Source: Telopea speciosissima (Eukaryota > Streptophyta > Magnoliopsida > Proteales > Proteaceae). From it: a stretch of 64,000 bases of DNA. Position numbers and translations under genes: made by a program. The notes beneath the pieces were generated by a model. It was not told the DNA's origin, made no database searches, and was given only the letters and a program-made list of their open reading frames with translations. Of the stretch, positions 43,522 through 54,082 are shown piece after piece. The stretch spans positions 70,364,984-70,428,983 of the forward strand of contig NC_057919.1 of the NCBI RefSeq assembly GCF_018873765.1. The letters are read 5' to 3'. The first letter of the stretch is position 1; each line of letters opens with the position of its first letter.

Positions 43522-46016
43522 TTAACGTGTGAAGCCAATGTTAAAAGGTACACCAGTGTTCTTCAACCAATGGTAAGCCTTAGAAGATCCATTTGTGAGG
43601 AAATGTTGGGCAGTCCACTGAGCAGCCTCTCTTTTGTCAATGAGATGGAAGCCCTTCCATCGGACCCTCCCGTCAGTCTTGGCACCACCACCACTGTTGG
43701 CGTACTCAGCGTAGTAAACCGTGTTTTGTCTGGTGGTATTTCCGTTCCAGTCCAACCATCCTTCCTTCTGGATGAAGTCATCAAGTGAGGACTCCATGAT
43801 CACCGTCGTTGAAAAGTCCTTCCATGGGCGGCCCAAGTATGTGAGGTACGTAAACTTTGAGGGGCGTAGCTTCTTATCGGGCACGATGCTGCAGTTCTGG
43901 ATCACCACACCTCTCGGTTCATTCCTGTCGGTCCTCCCTTGTGCAGTCACTATATTCTTATTACCTACGCTAGGTTTCCTGACAATTATCTGAGAGTTTT
44001 GGATCAACGTCGCAGAGTCACCAAATATGAAGTCCACGGTACCATAGATGTAACAGTTGCGGTAGAACTGACGATGTGTCTCTGCGTACAATGTGTCTTG
44101 GTACCCCTCTATCCTGCAGTTGAAGAAGGCCGACTTGTCGGATCGGACTCGGAGAGCCACGGCCTGTTCTCCTATTGAGCCCGCTGTGTTTCTGAATCCC
44201 ATTGATTTGGCTATAAACCCAGTTCCTATGGCCGCTGCATATATATATAATTATTATTCAGATACCTAATCCCTAATAGTTATTACAGGGCTAGCTAGCT
44301 GCTAGTAATCAACACAGATCTTCTGCGCGTTGTCCTGTCCTACCTGTGCTGTACAGACACAGGGCTACATGCAATGACCACCTTACCCCTGCTCGGGCAA
44401 GGCGCTCGGGTAGGGATAAGGCGGTCAATGCACGCCGCCTTACGTCTGCGCAGCACGGCGCCATAGAAGATCTAGATCCCCTAGTAATACGAATTTTTAT
44501 CCTCTCAATTACACTGCCCGTACTTGACCGTCAAGTACATCTAATAGAGGGAGGTGGACCCCACCTCGGCCAGTGTGTTCGGGTAGGGGGTAGGATAGTC
44601 ATTTCTGCCTCCTCTGTTAGATGTACTTGAGTCAAGTACGGGCAGTGTAATTGAGAGGATAAAGATCCCTAGTAATACTACTGGAACTAATTAAGGAATT
44701 TGTAAAATTAAAATGATCTTGCTTAATTTGAATGCAGTCTAATATTTATATGTATGTGGTTTCGAATTTTTATCCTCTTAATTTGCCTGTTCGTGCTTGA
44801 CGTCAAGTACTTCTAATAGAGGGAGGTGGATCCCACGTAGACCCCACCTCGGATAGTGTGTTAGGGAAAGGGGTAGGATAATCATTTCCGCCCCCTCTGG
44901 TAGATACTTTACGTCAAGTACAGGGATGCAGGCAAATTGAGAGGTAAAGATCCATTTGGTTTTATTGAACTTACAGAAGGAGGCTGTGTCCTGCGTGTCG
45001 ATGCCCGTCTTCACCTTCGTATTGGATAGGCTCATTACGCTATTGTTTCCTGTGACGATGGTTTTCTTGGGGCCATCTCCGTACATGAAGACATTAACCT
45101 GGTGAACGATGATGTGCTCGTCGTAGATGCCGGCCTTAACGTAGATAACGTACCTATCTTTGTTGTGTTTAGGGCGGGCGGCTAGAGCTGCGGTGATTGT
45201 CCTGAACTGGCCGCTCCCATCCTTAGCGACCACTGCGTTGTGCGTTGGTGGGCCTTTGGCGGCCAGGAGTTTGCGGTCTGGTGCCTTTAACCACGTAGGG
45301 TAACCTTGGCTGTCAACTTGAGTGGCCTCCTCCGCCTCCAAGAGCCGTCGTGACTTGGGGATTACTATGTCGAGAGGTATGTTCAAGGCAGCAAGGATTT
45401 GGGAGAACTTCACAATGATGGCAAGCGCATTACTTGTGAGCTGGGTGGAATTGTGGAGCACATTTGTCATGGTCGATTTCAGCTCTGGATTACCAATTGT
45501 ATCCCGGCAAGTCTCGTGGTAAAAGACCACGGCGCTCAACCAGTTCGCGAGATCCGGTACGCGATCGTTCACTATTGTCTTCAAATCATTTTCATCTACC
45601 ACTGAGATCGACTCTTGGAGCTCATCGATGGAGGTTTGTATCAATTCCTTACAGATTTTAAATGAACCTTTCTTCTCGAAGGTGTTTATTTTGTTATCCT
45701 TCTCAAGGACACTTGATTTATCCATAGCAGTTCGCACCGCATCCAGGGTGGCAGAAACTGCAATCTTGATGAAGTCCTTGGGATAAACAGTTTCATTTTG
45801 TGAAACCTCTCTAAAGGTGTGCATGCAAACATCCTTGTAGCTCGTGGCTTCACAGACGATCTTAACACTCTTCACCCTCGTCAACAAGTTGACGTCGATG
45901 CTGCCTTCATTATTGGAGCTGCGGCTAGCACGGTTTATTCCGACCACCAAACCGACCACAACGACTACCACGAGAATGAGTGAAGAACCGGCAATTATTG
46001 CTTTGCCTTTGCCCAT
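43522..46016 (-). CDS. PME-B: pectin methylesterase with pro-region (type I), complete
   Basis: Two exons, 46016-44975 and 44234-43522, donor GTAAGT and acceptor TGCAG, phase-1 junction giving TASF-SAIGTGF; 584 residues, normal for the family. Residues 6-27 form a hydrophobic signal anchor. A pectinesterase-inhibitor-like pro-region follows (Cys55, Cys64, Cys122, Cys170), then the SRRLL processing site (222-226), then the catalytic beta-helix from about 260. Catalytic residues are all present: Gln371 (GEQAVALR), Gln393-Asp394 (GYQDTLYA), Asp415 (GTVDFIFG), Arg483 and Trp485 (YLGRPWKD). It removes methyl groups from wall homogalacturonan after secretion. The start at 46016 aligns with the second Met of PME-A. 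Tandem paralogue of PME-A; the only intact copy here. Confidence 0.95.
44310..44479. mobile_element. foldback MULE-type MITE (e) in the PME-B intron
   Basis: 170 bp. Termini CAACACAGATCTTCTGCGC and (inverted) GGATCTAGATCTTCTATGGC; arms of about 75 bp. Target duplication gctagtaat (44301-44309) and cctagtaat (44480-44488), one mismatch. Related to MITEs (a) and (b) by the arm pattern CAGACACAGGGCT and CTTACCCC. Confidence 0.8.
44491..44668. mobile_element. foldback MULE-type MITE (f) in the PME-B intron, joined to (e)
   Basis: 178 bp. Termini GAATTTTTATCCTCTCAATT and (inverted) GGATCTTTATCCTCTCAATT; near-perfect arms of about 50 bp (ACACTGCCCGTACTTGA). Exact duplication ctagtaatac (44481-44490 and 44669-44678), overlapping the right duplication of MITE (e). 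Confidence 0.85.
44763..44953. mobile_element. foldback MULE-type MITE (g) in the PME-B intron
   Basis: 191 bp, same family as (f). Termini CGAATTTTTATCCTCTTAATT and (inverted) GGATCTTTACCTCTCAATTTG. Duplication atgtggttt (44754-44762) and atttggttt (44954-44962), one mismatch. It ends 20 bp from the splice donor. The PME-A intron reads GTATGTACGTGGTTGATTGAAC at the same place without an insert. Confidence 0.82.
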
Positions 46017-46670
46017 GCTCTAGTGGTCGTGCACTCCTTCGGAAAGAAATGTGCCCTCGGCCGGACAAGAGACCTTCTCACATACGTACTTCCCCGGTCT
46101 CTAGCCAATGGATGTATGTATATAGGTAATATATATATATATATATACTAGCTAGGAGAAGAAATTCAGGATTAATTGAAGATAAGAAAGAACACCTTGG
46201 GTGAGGGTAGGGTAGGGGGGCTGGCATTGCTTTCATAACGAAATGAATCTGCCTAATTACAGGGTAAACAGATAACTAACATAGAGATTTGTTGTTGTCC
46301 ATGCATTCGTGAGAGCTGAGTTGATGAACATTAAATTTAGATAATGGTGACTTGATTTGTCCTATATATATCGGTGGCTTCACTGTTCAAAGCAAAGCAA
46401 ATTAAGCTGGCTTCACTGTTCACAGCGAAGCCCACTCACCCAGAGGATTGACAATTGGGGATTGATTGAGAGACCGCACAAAAAGCCCCCGCGACACACA
46501 GAGAGAGATAATGACATCAGCTAGCTTCTACGTCCACTCCACGGCCATCGCTCCTCCTTATTCGACCATGATTCATTCTCACACGTCATTATAATTGATC
46601 TTTGGTGCAGGTAGACAAGAGAGAGAGGTTTTATGACAGTGGTGAGAATTCAACACTGTACACACGATTA
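46017..46670 (-). promoter_or_regulatory. PME-B promoter and upstream region
   Basis: It shares CCCCGGTCTCTAG, GGTAATATATATATAT (TATA-like, 46125-46147), GGCATTGCTTTCATAACGAA and CCACGGCCATCGCTCCTC with the PME-A upstream region, in the same order. Similarity ends near 46620; the LINE-2 tail starts about 46671. Confidence 0.55.
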
Positions 46671-46949
46671 GGTTTTTTTGTTTTTTGGTAACTGCAAAAT
46701 TTAATGATCAGGATTATGTGAAGGAGTCGGGATCCTCTCCAACGATATTGAAGAGATTCTTCTCGAATGACCTTATCTTAATGCCACATTTGATGTCAAT
46801 TAATAGAGAGTTAACTATCATTTTTCTATTTTTTTTTGGTTCTCTCCCTTGATTTTAGGAATTTATAAATCGTGATTAAGTTGAAATAGGTAATTAAGAT
46901 ATGTCTCAACCGTGTTAAAACCTTAATTACAAATTGTTAAAGTTAAATT

Positions 46950-47320
46950 TGAAAGCTTTGACTAGAGTGTTTAACATGGTATTAGATATTATCGCATCGT
47001 CCATGATATGTATCAGTATCATATCGCTCGTATCGGGGCGATATGTAACGGTTTCGATTGTGGCCGATCCAGATATTGTGTTGATATCGTATCGGTGACA
47101 CGGTACGGACAAGGGGTAAAATAGTCAAATAACTTCTTTTAAAGGAAAATCAAGGGCAATTTTGTCAGATATGGTCGATCCCTGTCGATACCGTAGCGGT
47201 ATCATATTGGTTTTGCAAGTGACCGATACCTGATCCAATACCATGCACTAAAACCACGGGTTTTGATAATCGATATCCGTCTCTACCGATCCAGATCGGT
47301 TAGGTTTACCCCTGCTTCCT
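46950..47320. repeat. degenerate GATACCG/CGGTATC-type repeat block in MULE-3 (left of solo LTR)
   Basis: Irregular direct and inverted copies of words such as TATCGGTATC, CGATACC and GATCCGATAC. The block continues on the other side of the solo LTR at 49995-50115, where units of about 31 bp (GAATTGGCCGATCCGATACC) repeat three times. Confidence 0.6.
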
Positions 47321-47386
47321 TTAGAAAAAGTAGATTTTTAATTTAAATTTTTACCCTTGTTTGTACTGGTCCACCGAGATGGGATC

Positions 47387-49989
47387 TGTTATACCCGCAC
47401 CCCGGGAGTATAATTAATTATTAATTCTTCCCCGTGACGTGTAGTTATCACTACCACGTATGTCGGTGAGTTGTTCTCACTGGTGGTCAAACCCAGCTAT
47501 ATTGACCATAGTACGAGGTTGCCTGTGGAAACTAGTCGGGACCATGGAGGTTGCCCCTTGACGTGTCAGGGGTAAGTAGTTGACCAAATTTTATTGTGTG
47601 CTTACTGCCCTCTCAAAGCCCTCGAAGTGTGGTCCAAAGGCCCGACCTCTTATGGTGGGAACCACCTTCCTACTCGCATCGGATGCAAGGTTCGGTGCCT
47701 CCGACCCGCATCCAATGTCTGCGACAAGGACTCTTGTGGGTGAGACCCTATGGCTAAGGTGCTATGGGTGTCCTGCCATGTTTGACCCTACCCAAATAGA
47801 CCCTAGGTTACACTTATGAGGCCTTATCCAAACAGGCCATTAAAAGTGATTTTCTATATGAGAGAGAGGGGTAAGACTATTCCTTAGTCTTTCTTTTTCT
47901 TTTCTTTCCTAACCTAATCGTGAAAAGGAGGAGAGCTTTGAAGAGAGGAGGCGGCAAGGAGGAGAAGAAGGAGAAGGAAGGGAAGAAGAAGAAGGAAATG
48001 GCTGCTGGGTTTGGAGCTTTAAAGAGGGCACATCTTGTGTATCTCAGACCAGGTAAGCCAAGTGCCCCTTTTCCCCCCTTTTTCTCTCTTTCCCCCTTGC
48101 TCGTTTGAGCTTGGGTGGTTCTTTGGTTGCAGCCCCAAGATGGGGATTTCTTTTTGAAACCCAAAGGGTTAGCTCGAGTCATGTGTAGTTTCCCCTTGTA
48201 GGATGCTTTCCTATTTTCATTACAATCCTATAAAGACCTCTATTTGACCTCTTGCTGAATCTATTTGATTCTAAAGCTTCAACCACCAAAGGAAACCCCA
48301 AATCTGGATTTTTGAGCTTTTGATCCTTTAAACCCCTTAAATCTTTGAATGTTGGGTGTTTCTAAGACCCAAATAGACTCCAAGACACCCCTCCCTAGTC
48401 CCTTGAGGCTTAGAGAACCAAATGGGACAACCCTGGGCTTTTAAAGACCTTGAAATCACACTTGGGTTGCATCGGAGGCAAGACTGCGTGAGTCCGATGT
48501 TTGCCTCCGATGTGTCCTGAGCCTGCAGGGAAGGTCGGAGGCAAGGTCGGAGGCAAGACTGCGTGAGTCCGATGTTTGCCTCCGATGTGGCCTGAGCCTG
48601 CAGGAAGGTCGGAGGCAAGGTCGGAGGCAAGCCTGCTGAGTCCGACGTTGCCTCCGATACAGTTTTTAAGGCTTATAACTTATGTAAACTGTGGGGTTTC
48701 TCTATGAGGCCTCCCCTACACTCTCTCACACTCTTATTCACTTCTATAGGCGCCAACATATGTGCAATGGAGTGATTTTGAGTGGGAATCGTTGCGCTTA
48801 TACAAATTCTATTTGAAGTAATTGGTGAGTGGGTTTGGGTGACTGTTTGAGCTTGTTTACTATTGCTTATTCATGCATTTATGAATTATATTGTGACATT
48901 ATCATTCAAGCATGATTGCATATTTGCATTTATTCTTATTCGATGATGATGATTTGGATGATATAGATTTGTGTTGGGTTACGGTGCCGGGAAGTACTGG
49001 CACCGGAACCCCCGTATTACGTGGAATTATATATTGCATCTCATTCTTGCTGTATGCGCCGTGTTGTCTTGGTACCGTGTGTTAGATGGAATGGGACGTT
49101 GACACACCCGGATGTACCTCTCAACACGATAGGATTCATGTAGTATATCTGTGGTTAGGCTCAGCTCCCTATGCTATGACCCTTACCAACAGGGGTTTAG
49201 GTGTTGGGTAGCCAGAGCACCTGCTGCCTGTGGAGAGTTAGAGAGGCCAGGCCAGGGGTAGTAATGGTTATCGGGGTCTGCCTCTGGGTGGTGATGACTA
49301 CGACCGGTGCGGGCTCCATAGTAATAATTGAGGTTGCATTGTGGTGAGAATGGAAGGATCCACAATGTCTTCCCGAGTTATTGCGAGCATATACCCATTG
49401 ACTTAGCATTGTGTGTTAGGTGGTAAATGAATTAATAATAGCATGCACCATGGACTATTTGTGATTGTGTGATTGTGCATCCCCTTTTCTCTCTCACTAG
49501 CTCGGTGGAGCTAACCCCGTGTACACATTCTTTTTAGATTTGGATGCGAGATGATTCTTGTGGAGCCGAGACCGTGGATCGAGGATCATGGCGATGGTTG
49601 CCCATGATGATTGTGCTGCGGGTTGTCTTTACTTGGGATCGTTCCCGTTTTATTATTATTTTAGAGCATTGTGCTTTGTATAAACTTTTATGTTTTACCT
49701 TTTTGGTAGCTACTTGATGGTCATAGGAATTTTATAACTATGTTACTTATTATCATTAGCCAATGAACATCTTATAATCATTTCATTTACGCTTTCGCAA
49801 ACTCTGACCTGTCTTGGAATGTAATATTCCTTTGTCTTTCGTACTCTGATATTATTGTATTTTAATATTGGTTTATGACTGTGAGTTGGCCACTGCATCG
49901 AGATCCTGGCGGTGAGGTGGGATGACGCGTGTCACCCCAATCATACCCTGATATTGTATTCTATCCCTTGTCGGGATAGGGGTGTGACA
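47387..49989 (+). mobile_element. solo LTR, Tekay-related
   Basis: 2,603 bp, starts TGTTATACCCGCACCCC and ends GATAGGGGTGTGACA, with an exact duplication ggatc (47382-47386 and 49990-49994). No internal region is present. It shares the GACCCTTACCAACAGGGGTT motif and the GGTGGAGCTAACCC-like segment with the Tekay-like LTRs. Formed by recombination between two LTRs. Frames inside (for example 47580-47819, 48337-48630) are LTR sequence. Confidence 0.85.
48472..48660 (+). repeat. ~75-bp tandem repeat inside the solo LTR
   Basis: About 2.5 copies of a unit with TCGGAGGCAAGACTGCGTGA, GTCCGATGTTTGCCTCCGAT and CCTGAGCCTGCAGG. CGGAGGCAA and TTGCCTCCG in each unit are complementary, so each could fold. 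Confidence 0.9.
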
Positions 49990-50148
49990 GGATCGGTCCG
50001 GAATCAGTATTGGTCTCAACCGATACTGATACGAATTAGGCGATCCGATACCGATACTAATACGAATTGGCCGATCCGATACCAATATTGATATGAATTG
50101 GCCGATCCGATTCTGACTTTGGCCTCAATTCACACGGCAGTTGATGCA

Positions 50149-50294
50149 GGATCCAGATCCTCTATGGCGTGCAGCCTGTCCGGCGTCGTGCTGCACAGAC
50201 ACAGGGCTGCAGGCAGGGGTAAGGCGGTCATTGTGTGCGGCCCTGTGTCTGTGCAACATGACGCAGGACGGGCAACGTTAGAGGATCCAAATTG
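50149..50294. mobile_element. foldback MULE-type MITE (b) inside MULE-3
   Basis: 146 bp with an exact 9-bp duplication gttgatgca (50140-50148 and 50295-50303). Termini GGATCCAGATCCTCTATGGC and (inverted) CAATTTGGATCCTCTAACG; arms of about 65 bp through CAGACACAGGGC. Confidence 0.88.
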
Positions 50295-50405
50295 GTTGAT
50301 GCAGCACTTGCAGTGTATTTTGCAAAACATAGACACAAGCAAGAGATGTAAAGAGATAATGAAGAGAAACCAATTTGAGTTGCAAGATTCTTTCGCATAA
50401 GGTGT

Positions 50406-50431
50406 GTGGGAGAGAGAGAGAGAGAGAGAGG
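50406..50431 (+). repeat. (GA)n microsatellite
   Basis: A short pure GA run, interior of MULE-3. Confidence 0.9.
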
Positions 50432-50659
50432 GATTTGAGATTAGATTCTGGACTCAGATTTCTGGACTCTATCTTAATTACCTATTCCATCTCAATCATG
50501 ATTTATGAATTCCTAAAAAAGAGGGAGAGAGGAAAAAAGAAAAACAAAAAAAATAGGGGAATGAAAGTTAACTCTCTGTTAATTGACATCAAATGTTGCA
50601 TTTGGAGAAGGTCATTGGAGAGGAATCCTCTTCAATGTCGTTGGAGAGGATCCGGAATC

Positions 50660-52312
50660 TATGTGAAGTAACCAAGGAATCCAAATTACAAAGGTTTTGG
50701 ATCCAGGGAGTGGAATTGGACCAAACCGTCTTACCCTCCTAGCTAGGGAGTCAGCAAGACTATTATTCTCCTTAGAAACATGGTTGACAGTGCAATTCTC
50801 AAATAGGGTAACAAGTTGGCAATGATCTTGAATTACAGGGGAGACTTCAAAGGGGCTGGACCTTTCTACATCTTGAATAAGCATAGTCAACTCCTTGTTG
50901 TTTGATTCCTCCTGCACTCTATCCATGCCATCAACGAGAACTTGCAAGAGGGCTGATCTCAAGGCCAAGGCTTCTCCAACTAAGATAGATTGAATCGAGC
51001 TGGAATGGAGGCAACAACTAAACATGCTCCAAGGTGGTTTCAAATGACAAAACCTAAGCCTCTATTTGAATCTTGATTTAAGGAAGCATCGCAGTTGATT
51101 TTTAGGATCCTTTGCTAAGGAGGGTGCCACCCTCGCAATTGCTGACGTCCATCCAAGTTGGTGGTGAAGTTCTAAACGTGGTGTGCAGCTTGTTGGGTGA
51201 ACTCCAAGTGAGCAATTTGAGTTGCCTCCATCACCTCCTGAAGCAGCCTGGAGAATTGAGAACGCTTTAATTCGTCATGGAGTTGATCAATCAAACAAGC
51301 ACTAACATTTGCAGTGGGGATACTCTTCTTGAGATCCAAAACTAAAGTCTTAATTTTTATAAACTTTCACTACTTTGAGCATAGCTCTAATTACATATTT
51401 AAAGAAAAGAGAAAATCCTAAGCTCAAGCCCCATCCTACGACTGAGATTTTGTAGATACAATAGACTTAATCAAGGTAACCCTTAACTGATGGGATCCTT
51501 GACACAATATTATTAAAATAAAAGGAAACTAACCTAAGCTTACATTGCTAATAAAATTAAATCAATTAGAATCGGCCAAGATGTTGTCCATTTTTAGCTG
51601 CCATGTGTGGTTTTAATTGCCAATAACCATTTTGGAGCAAGGAATAAAGCATGTGCACATGTGCAAATCCCATTTGATAGGCTTTCCAACTAAAAATTAA
51701 AGCATATGCTAAATAATGAAGTCTTGCTCCTCAAGACTTCCTTAATTGACATTGGGAAAGTTTTTCAGCATAGAACTGATGATGTGGTACGCACTAAAAG
51801 GATGATTGACTCATTAGTACATGAGGAAGTTGTTGGACATGCGTGAACCGAGTTGCTCCGTGGACTGGATTGGTTGGACTGTGCATGGCCTTGAACTCAA
51901 GATGTAGGTGTTGAATCGATTTTGGCCTACATCACCCCCTGAGGAGACCATAACATCCTCTTAAAGATAAGATCGTTCCGAGCTAACCAAATTCGCCAGC
52001 CAATGAATGATGCCAAACCCACTGTCTCCTTAGAAAGTTTCTTGTTCCCTTGGTGAATAGTCACATGATTTGATCCATAGGTGAAATTTAGGCTCTTGCA
52101 ACTGAGGAACCATGTAGGATAAAGAGGAACCAAACCACACCACCCGAGCAAAGCTATAGTCGAGGAGAATGTGATCAACTAATTCGACAAGGGCACCACA
52201 CCACTGGTAAGCTTGATCAATAGGAATATGCCTGTGATGGAGAGCTTCTGCCGATGCCAAGCCCTGTGCACATACCCTCCACATAAAATTCTTTATTTTG
52301 GGAAGAGTTGGG
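50660..52312 (-). pseudogene. LINE-2 zf-RVT and RNase H part
   Basis: Minus strand: FMWRVCAQGLASAEALHHRH with WCGALVELVDHILLDYSFAR (zf-RVT type), RIWLARNDLIFK, and further down an RNase H-like end: EALALRSALLQVLVDGMD, VIQDHCQLVTLFENC and VNHVSKENNSLADSLARRVR. Stops and frame changes separate the blocks (for example about 51930 and 51050-51120). The last codons (IPWLLHI) run into the MULE-3 insertion. Confidence 0.75.
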
Positions 52313-54066
52313 TGTTTGAGTTAAAATAAAACCGCAAGCGTACGGGTCAATCGTAGCTACGGGTCGAACACGAGGAGATATACGCCACTCTATTTAACTA
52401 ACTTAAAAGTAATGCAAAATGAACCAAATTAAAGTGTTAAATTAAACTAATTAAACTAACGAAAATCAATGCATCCTAACTCATAAGCATCTAACAAAAT
52501 TAAGGGATTAAATCGGCATCCTAACACATGAGCATCTAACCTATCGAACTAAAGCGAATTGAAAGGAATAAAAATGCAGCCACACATACTAACCACATAA
52601 AAAGAAATAAGGGAATAAAAATGCATCCATAAACCACAACCATATAAAAAAAATAAAAGAAATAGAGGGAGAAGAAGAAGAAGATAGAGAGAGATAGAGG
52701 AAAGGGAGAATGAGATTGAGAGTTTAGATAGTAAAACCTGGATGTGCTTGCATGAATGTAATTGAAAAGCTTGAATACTTGCATAAACTTACTATGGCCT
52801 CCTCTTCTAAATCTTCAAGTCTTGTCATCAACTTAAGAACTTAGACTAAAAGGCTTAAAACCTAAACTAGAATTAAGAAATTACAATCCAATTGAAGACT
52901 TAAATTGACATTAAAACATAAACTAAACCTATTACAACCATTAAATGAAAATCAAAAAGCAAACTAGAACTTAGAAAAGCCAAAAATCACAACTTAGAAG
53001 GAGAAGAACAAAAAATTACACTAAAAACTGAATTAAAATTGAACTAGAAACTAACTAAAAACTGAACTAAAAAATTAATTTCTTACAACCCAAAGGGCAA
53101 GGGGTATTTATAGGGGGAAGAGAAGAGAAGAGAGAAGAGGGAAGTGTAGAAGAAATATTCCCTAAGAAAATAGAATATTCTCTTCTCCTTCCTCTTTTAC
53201 AATGCCTTGAATCCTAAGAAAAAAGAAAAAAATAGAAAGAAGAAGAAGAGAAGATTGTTTACATAGGCCTTCTATTTCTAGAAAAGTAAACTTCCAATTC
53301 TAACAAGTGCTTCCTTTTCTTTGTAGATATCTTCTCCAAGCAATAAAATCAAAACATCTTTGATTTTTCAACTTTCCATAGGTGAGAGAATATCTTTCAA
53401 AATAAATCTATCCCAAGTAGAATTTCAGAAGTGCCCTTGAGAAGTTGGAGGAGAGAGAGAGTAAGGGTGATGACTAGGATTCCTTCAAGAATAAATAAAA
53501 TACCCATTCTGTCCTTCAGGAAACGTGGAGCATGGGGTGCTTATATAGGCCTCACCATTGTGTTCCATGCAAAGAATCACCCAAAATAGACCCAAATTTC
53601 GTCCAATTTGGAGTTCGGGAGCCCAAGATATCTCAAGTTGAAGTTGGACTGTCCAGAGCCCTCCAAATGGAATCTTTCGGGTACAAGAAATATAACTTCT
53701 AATAATTGCGTTAAGGCCCCTGTAATCTGAACTTTCGTTTCACTTTATCCCCAGCCGACTGTCAATAATTACAAATAAACCCCTATAGACCATTTTGTCT
53801 GCCGTTACGGAAACATCCGTAACTTCTTTGTTTCAACTCGGAATCATGTGCCGTTTGAACCGTTACGAAGCTGACTCGATGGGCTACACATCCAAGCCAT
53901 TAACACCTTTAAACAGCTTAAAAACATTTTCTTAGCATCATCTCCTCCATTTTCACAAGAAATCACCTACAACCTGAAAAGCACAAGAAAGCACCGAGTA
54001 ACTCTGTCCAATGTGATAAAATGTATGCTTTATGCCCTAAGATTTCACACATAAATGTGCTCATCA
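52313..54066 (-). repeat. 3' LTR of the Athila-like element
   Basis: Nearly identical to 57265-59017, including the identical 82-codon frame at 52536-52784 and 57488-57736, which is LTR sequence. Confidence 0.92.
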
Positions 54067-54082
54067 GATTCCCCCACACTTG
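54067..54082 (-). promoter_or_regulatory. polypurine tract of the Athila-like element
   Basis: CAAGTGTGGGGGAATC on the minus strand, directly before the 3' LTR. Confidence 0.8.

Larger units (their letters stand above)
37605..46620 (-). repeat. PME duplication, copy B
   Basis: Direct tandem partner of 17345-32400. Extra DNA relative to copy A: the copia element (38028-43517) and three intronic MITEs. No Tat element and no MITE (d) are present, so those arrived in copy A after the duplication. Confidence 0.8.
46724..50659. mobile_element. MULE-3: non-autonomous MULE with two nested insertions
   Basis: Inverted repeats of about 180-190 bp (46724-46902 and 50470-50659): termini GAGTCGGGATCCTCTCCAAC and (inverted) GATTCCGGATCCTCTCCAAC, then CATTTGATGTCAATTAA-AGA and GAGTTAACT blocks. 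An exact 9-bp duplication tatgtgaag lies at 46715-46723 and 50660-50668. Removing the solo LTR and MITE (b) leaves about 1,173 bp. No transposase or captured gene is seen; the interior is made of degenerate GATACC/TATCGG words. Confidence 0.85.

Noticed and set aside
46655..46672. Target duplication of LINE-2 next to its tail (cactgtacacacgatta)
   Set aside because: No matching copy found near the presumed 5' end (62700-63300); left unassigned.
49183..49409. Overlapping minus-strand frames in the solo LTR
   Set aside because: Lie entirely inside an LTR and have no domain.
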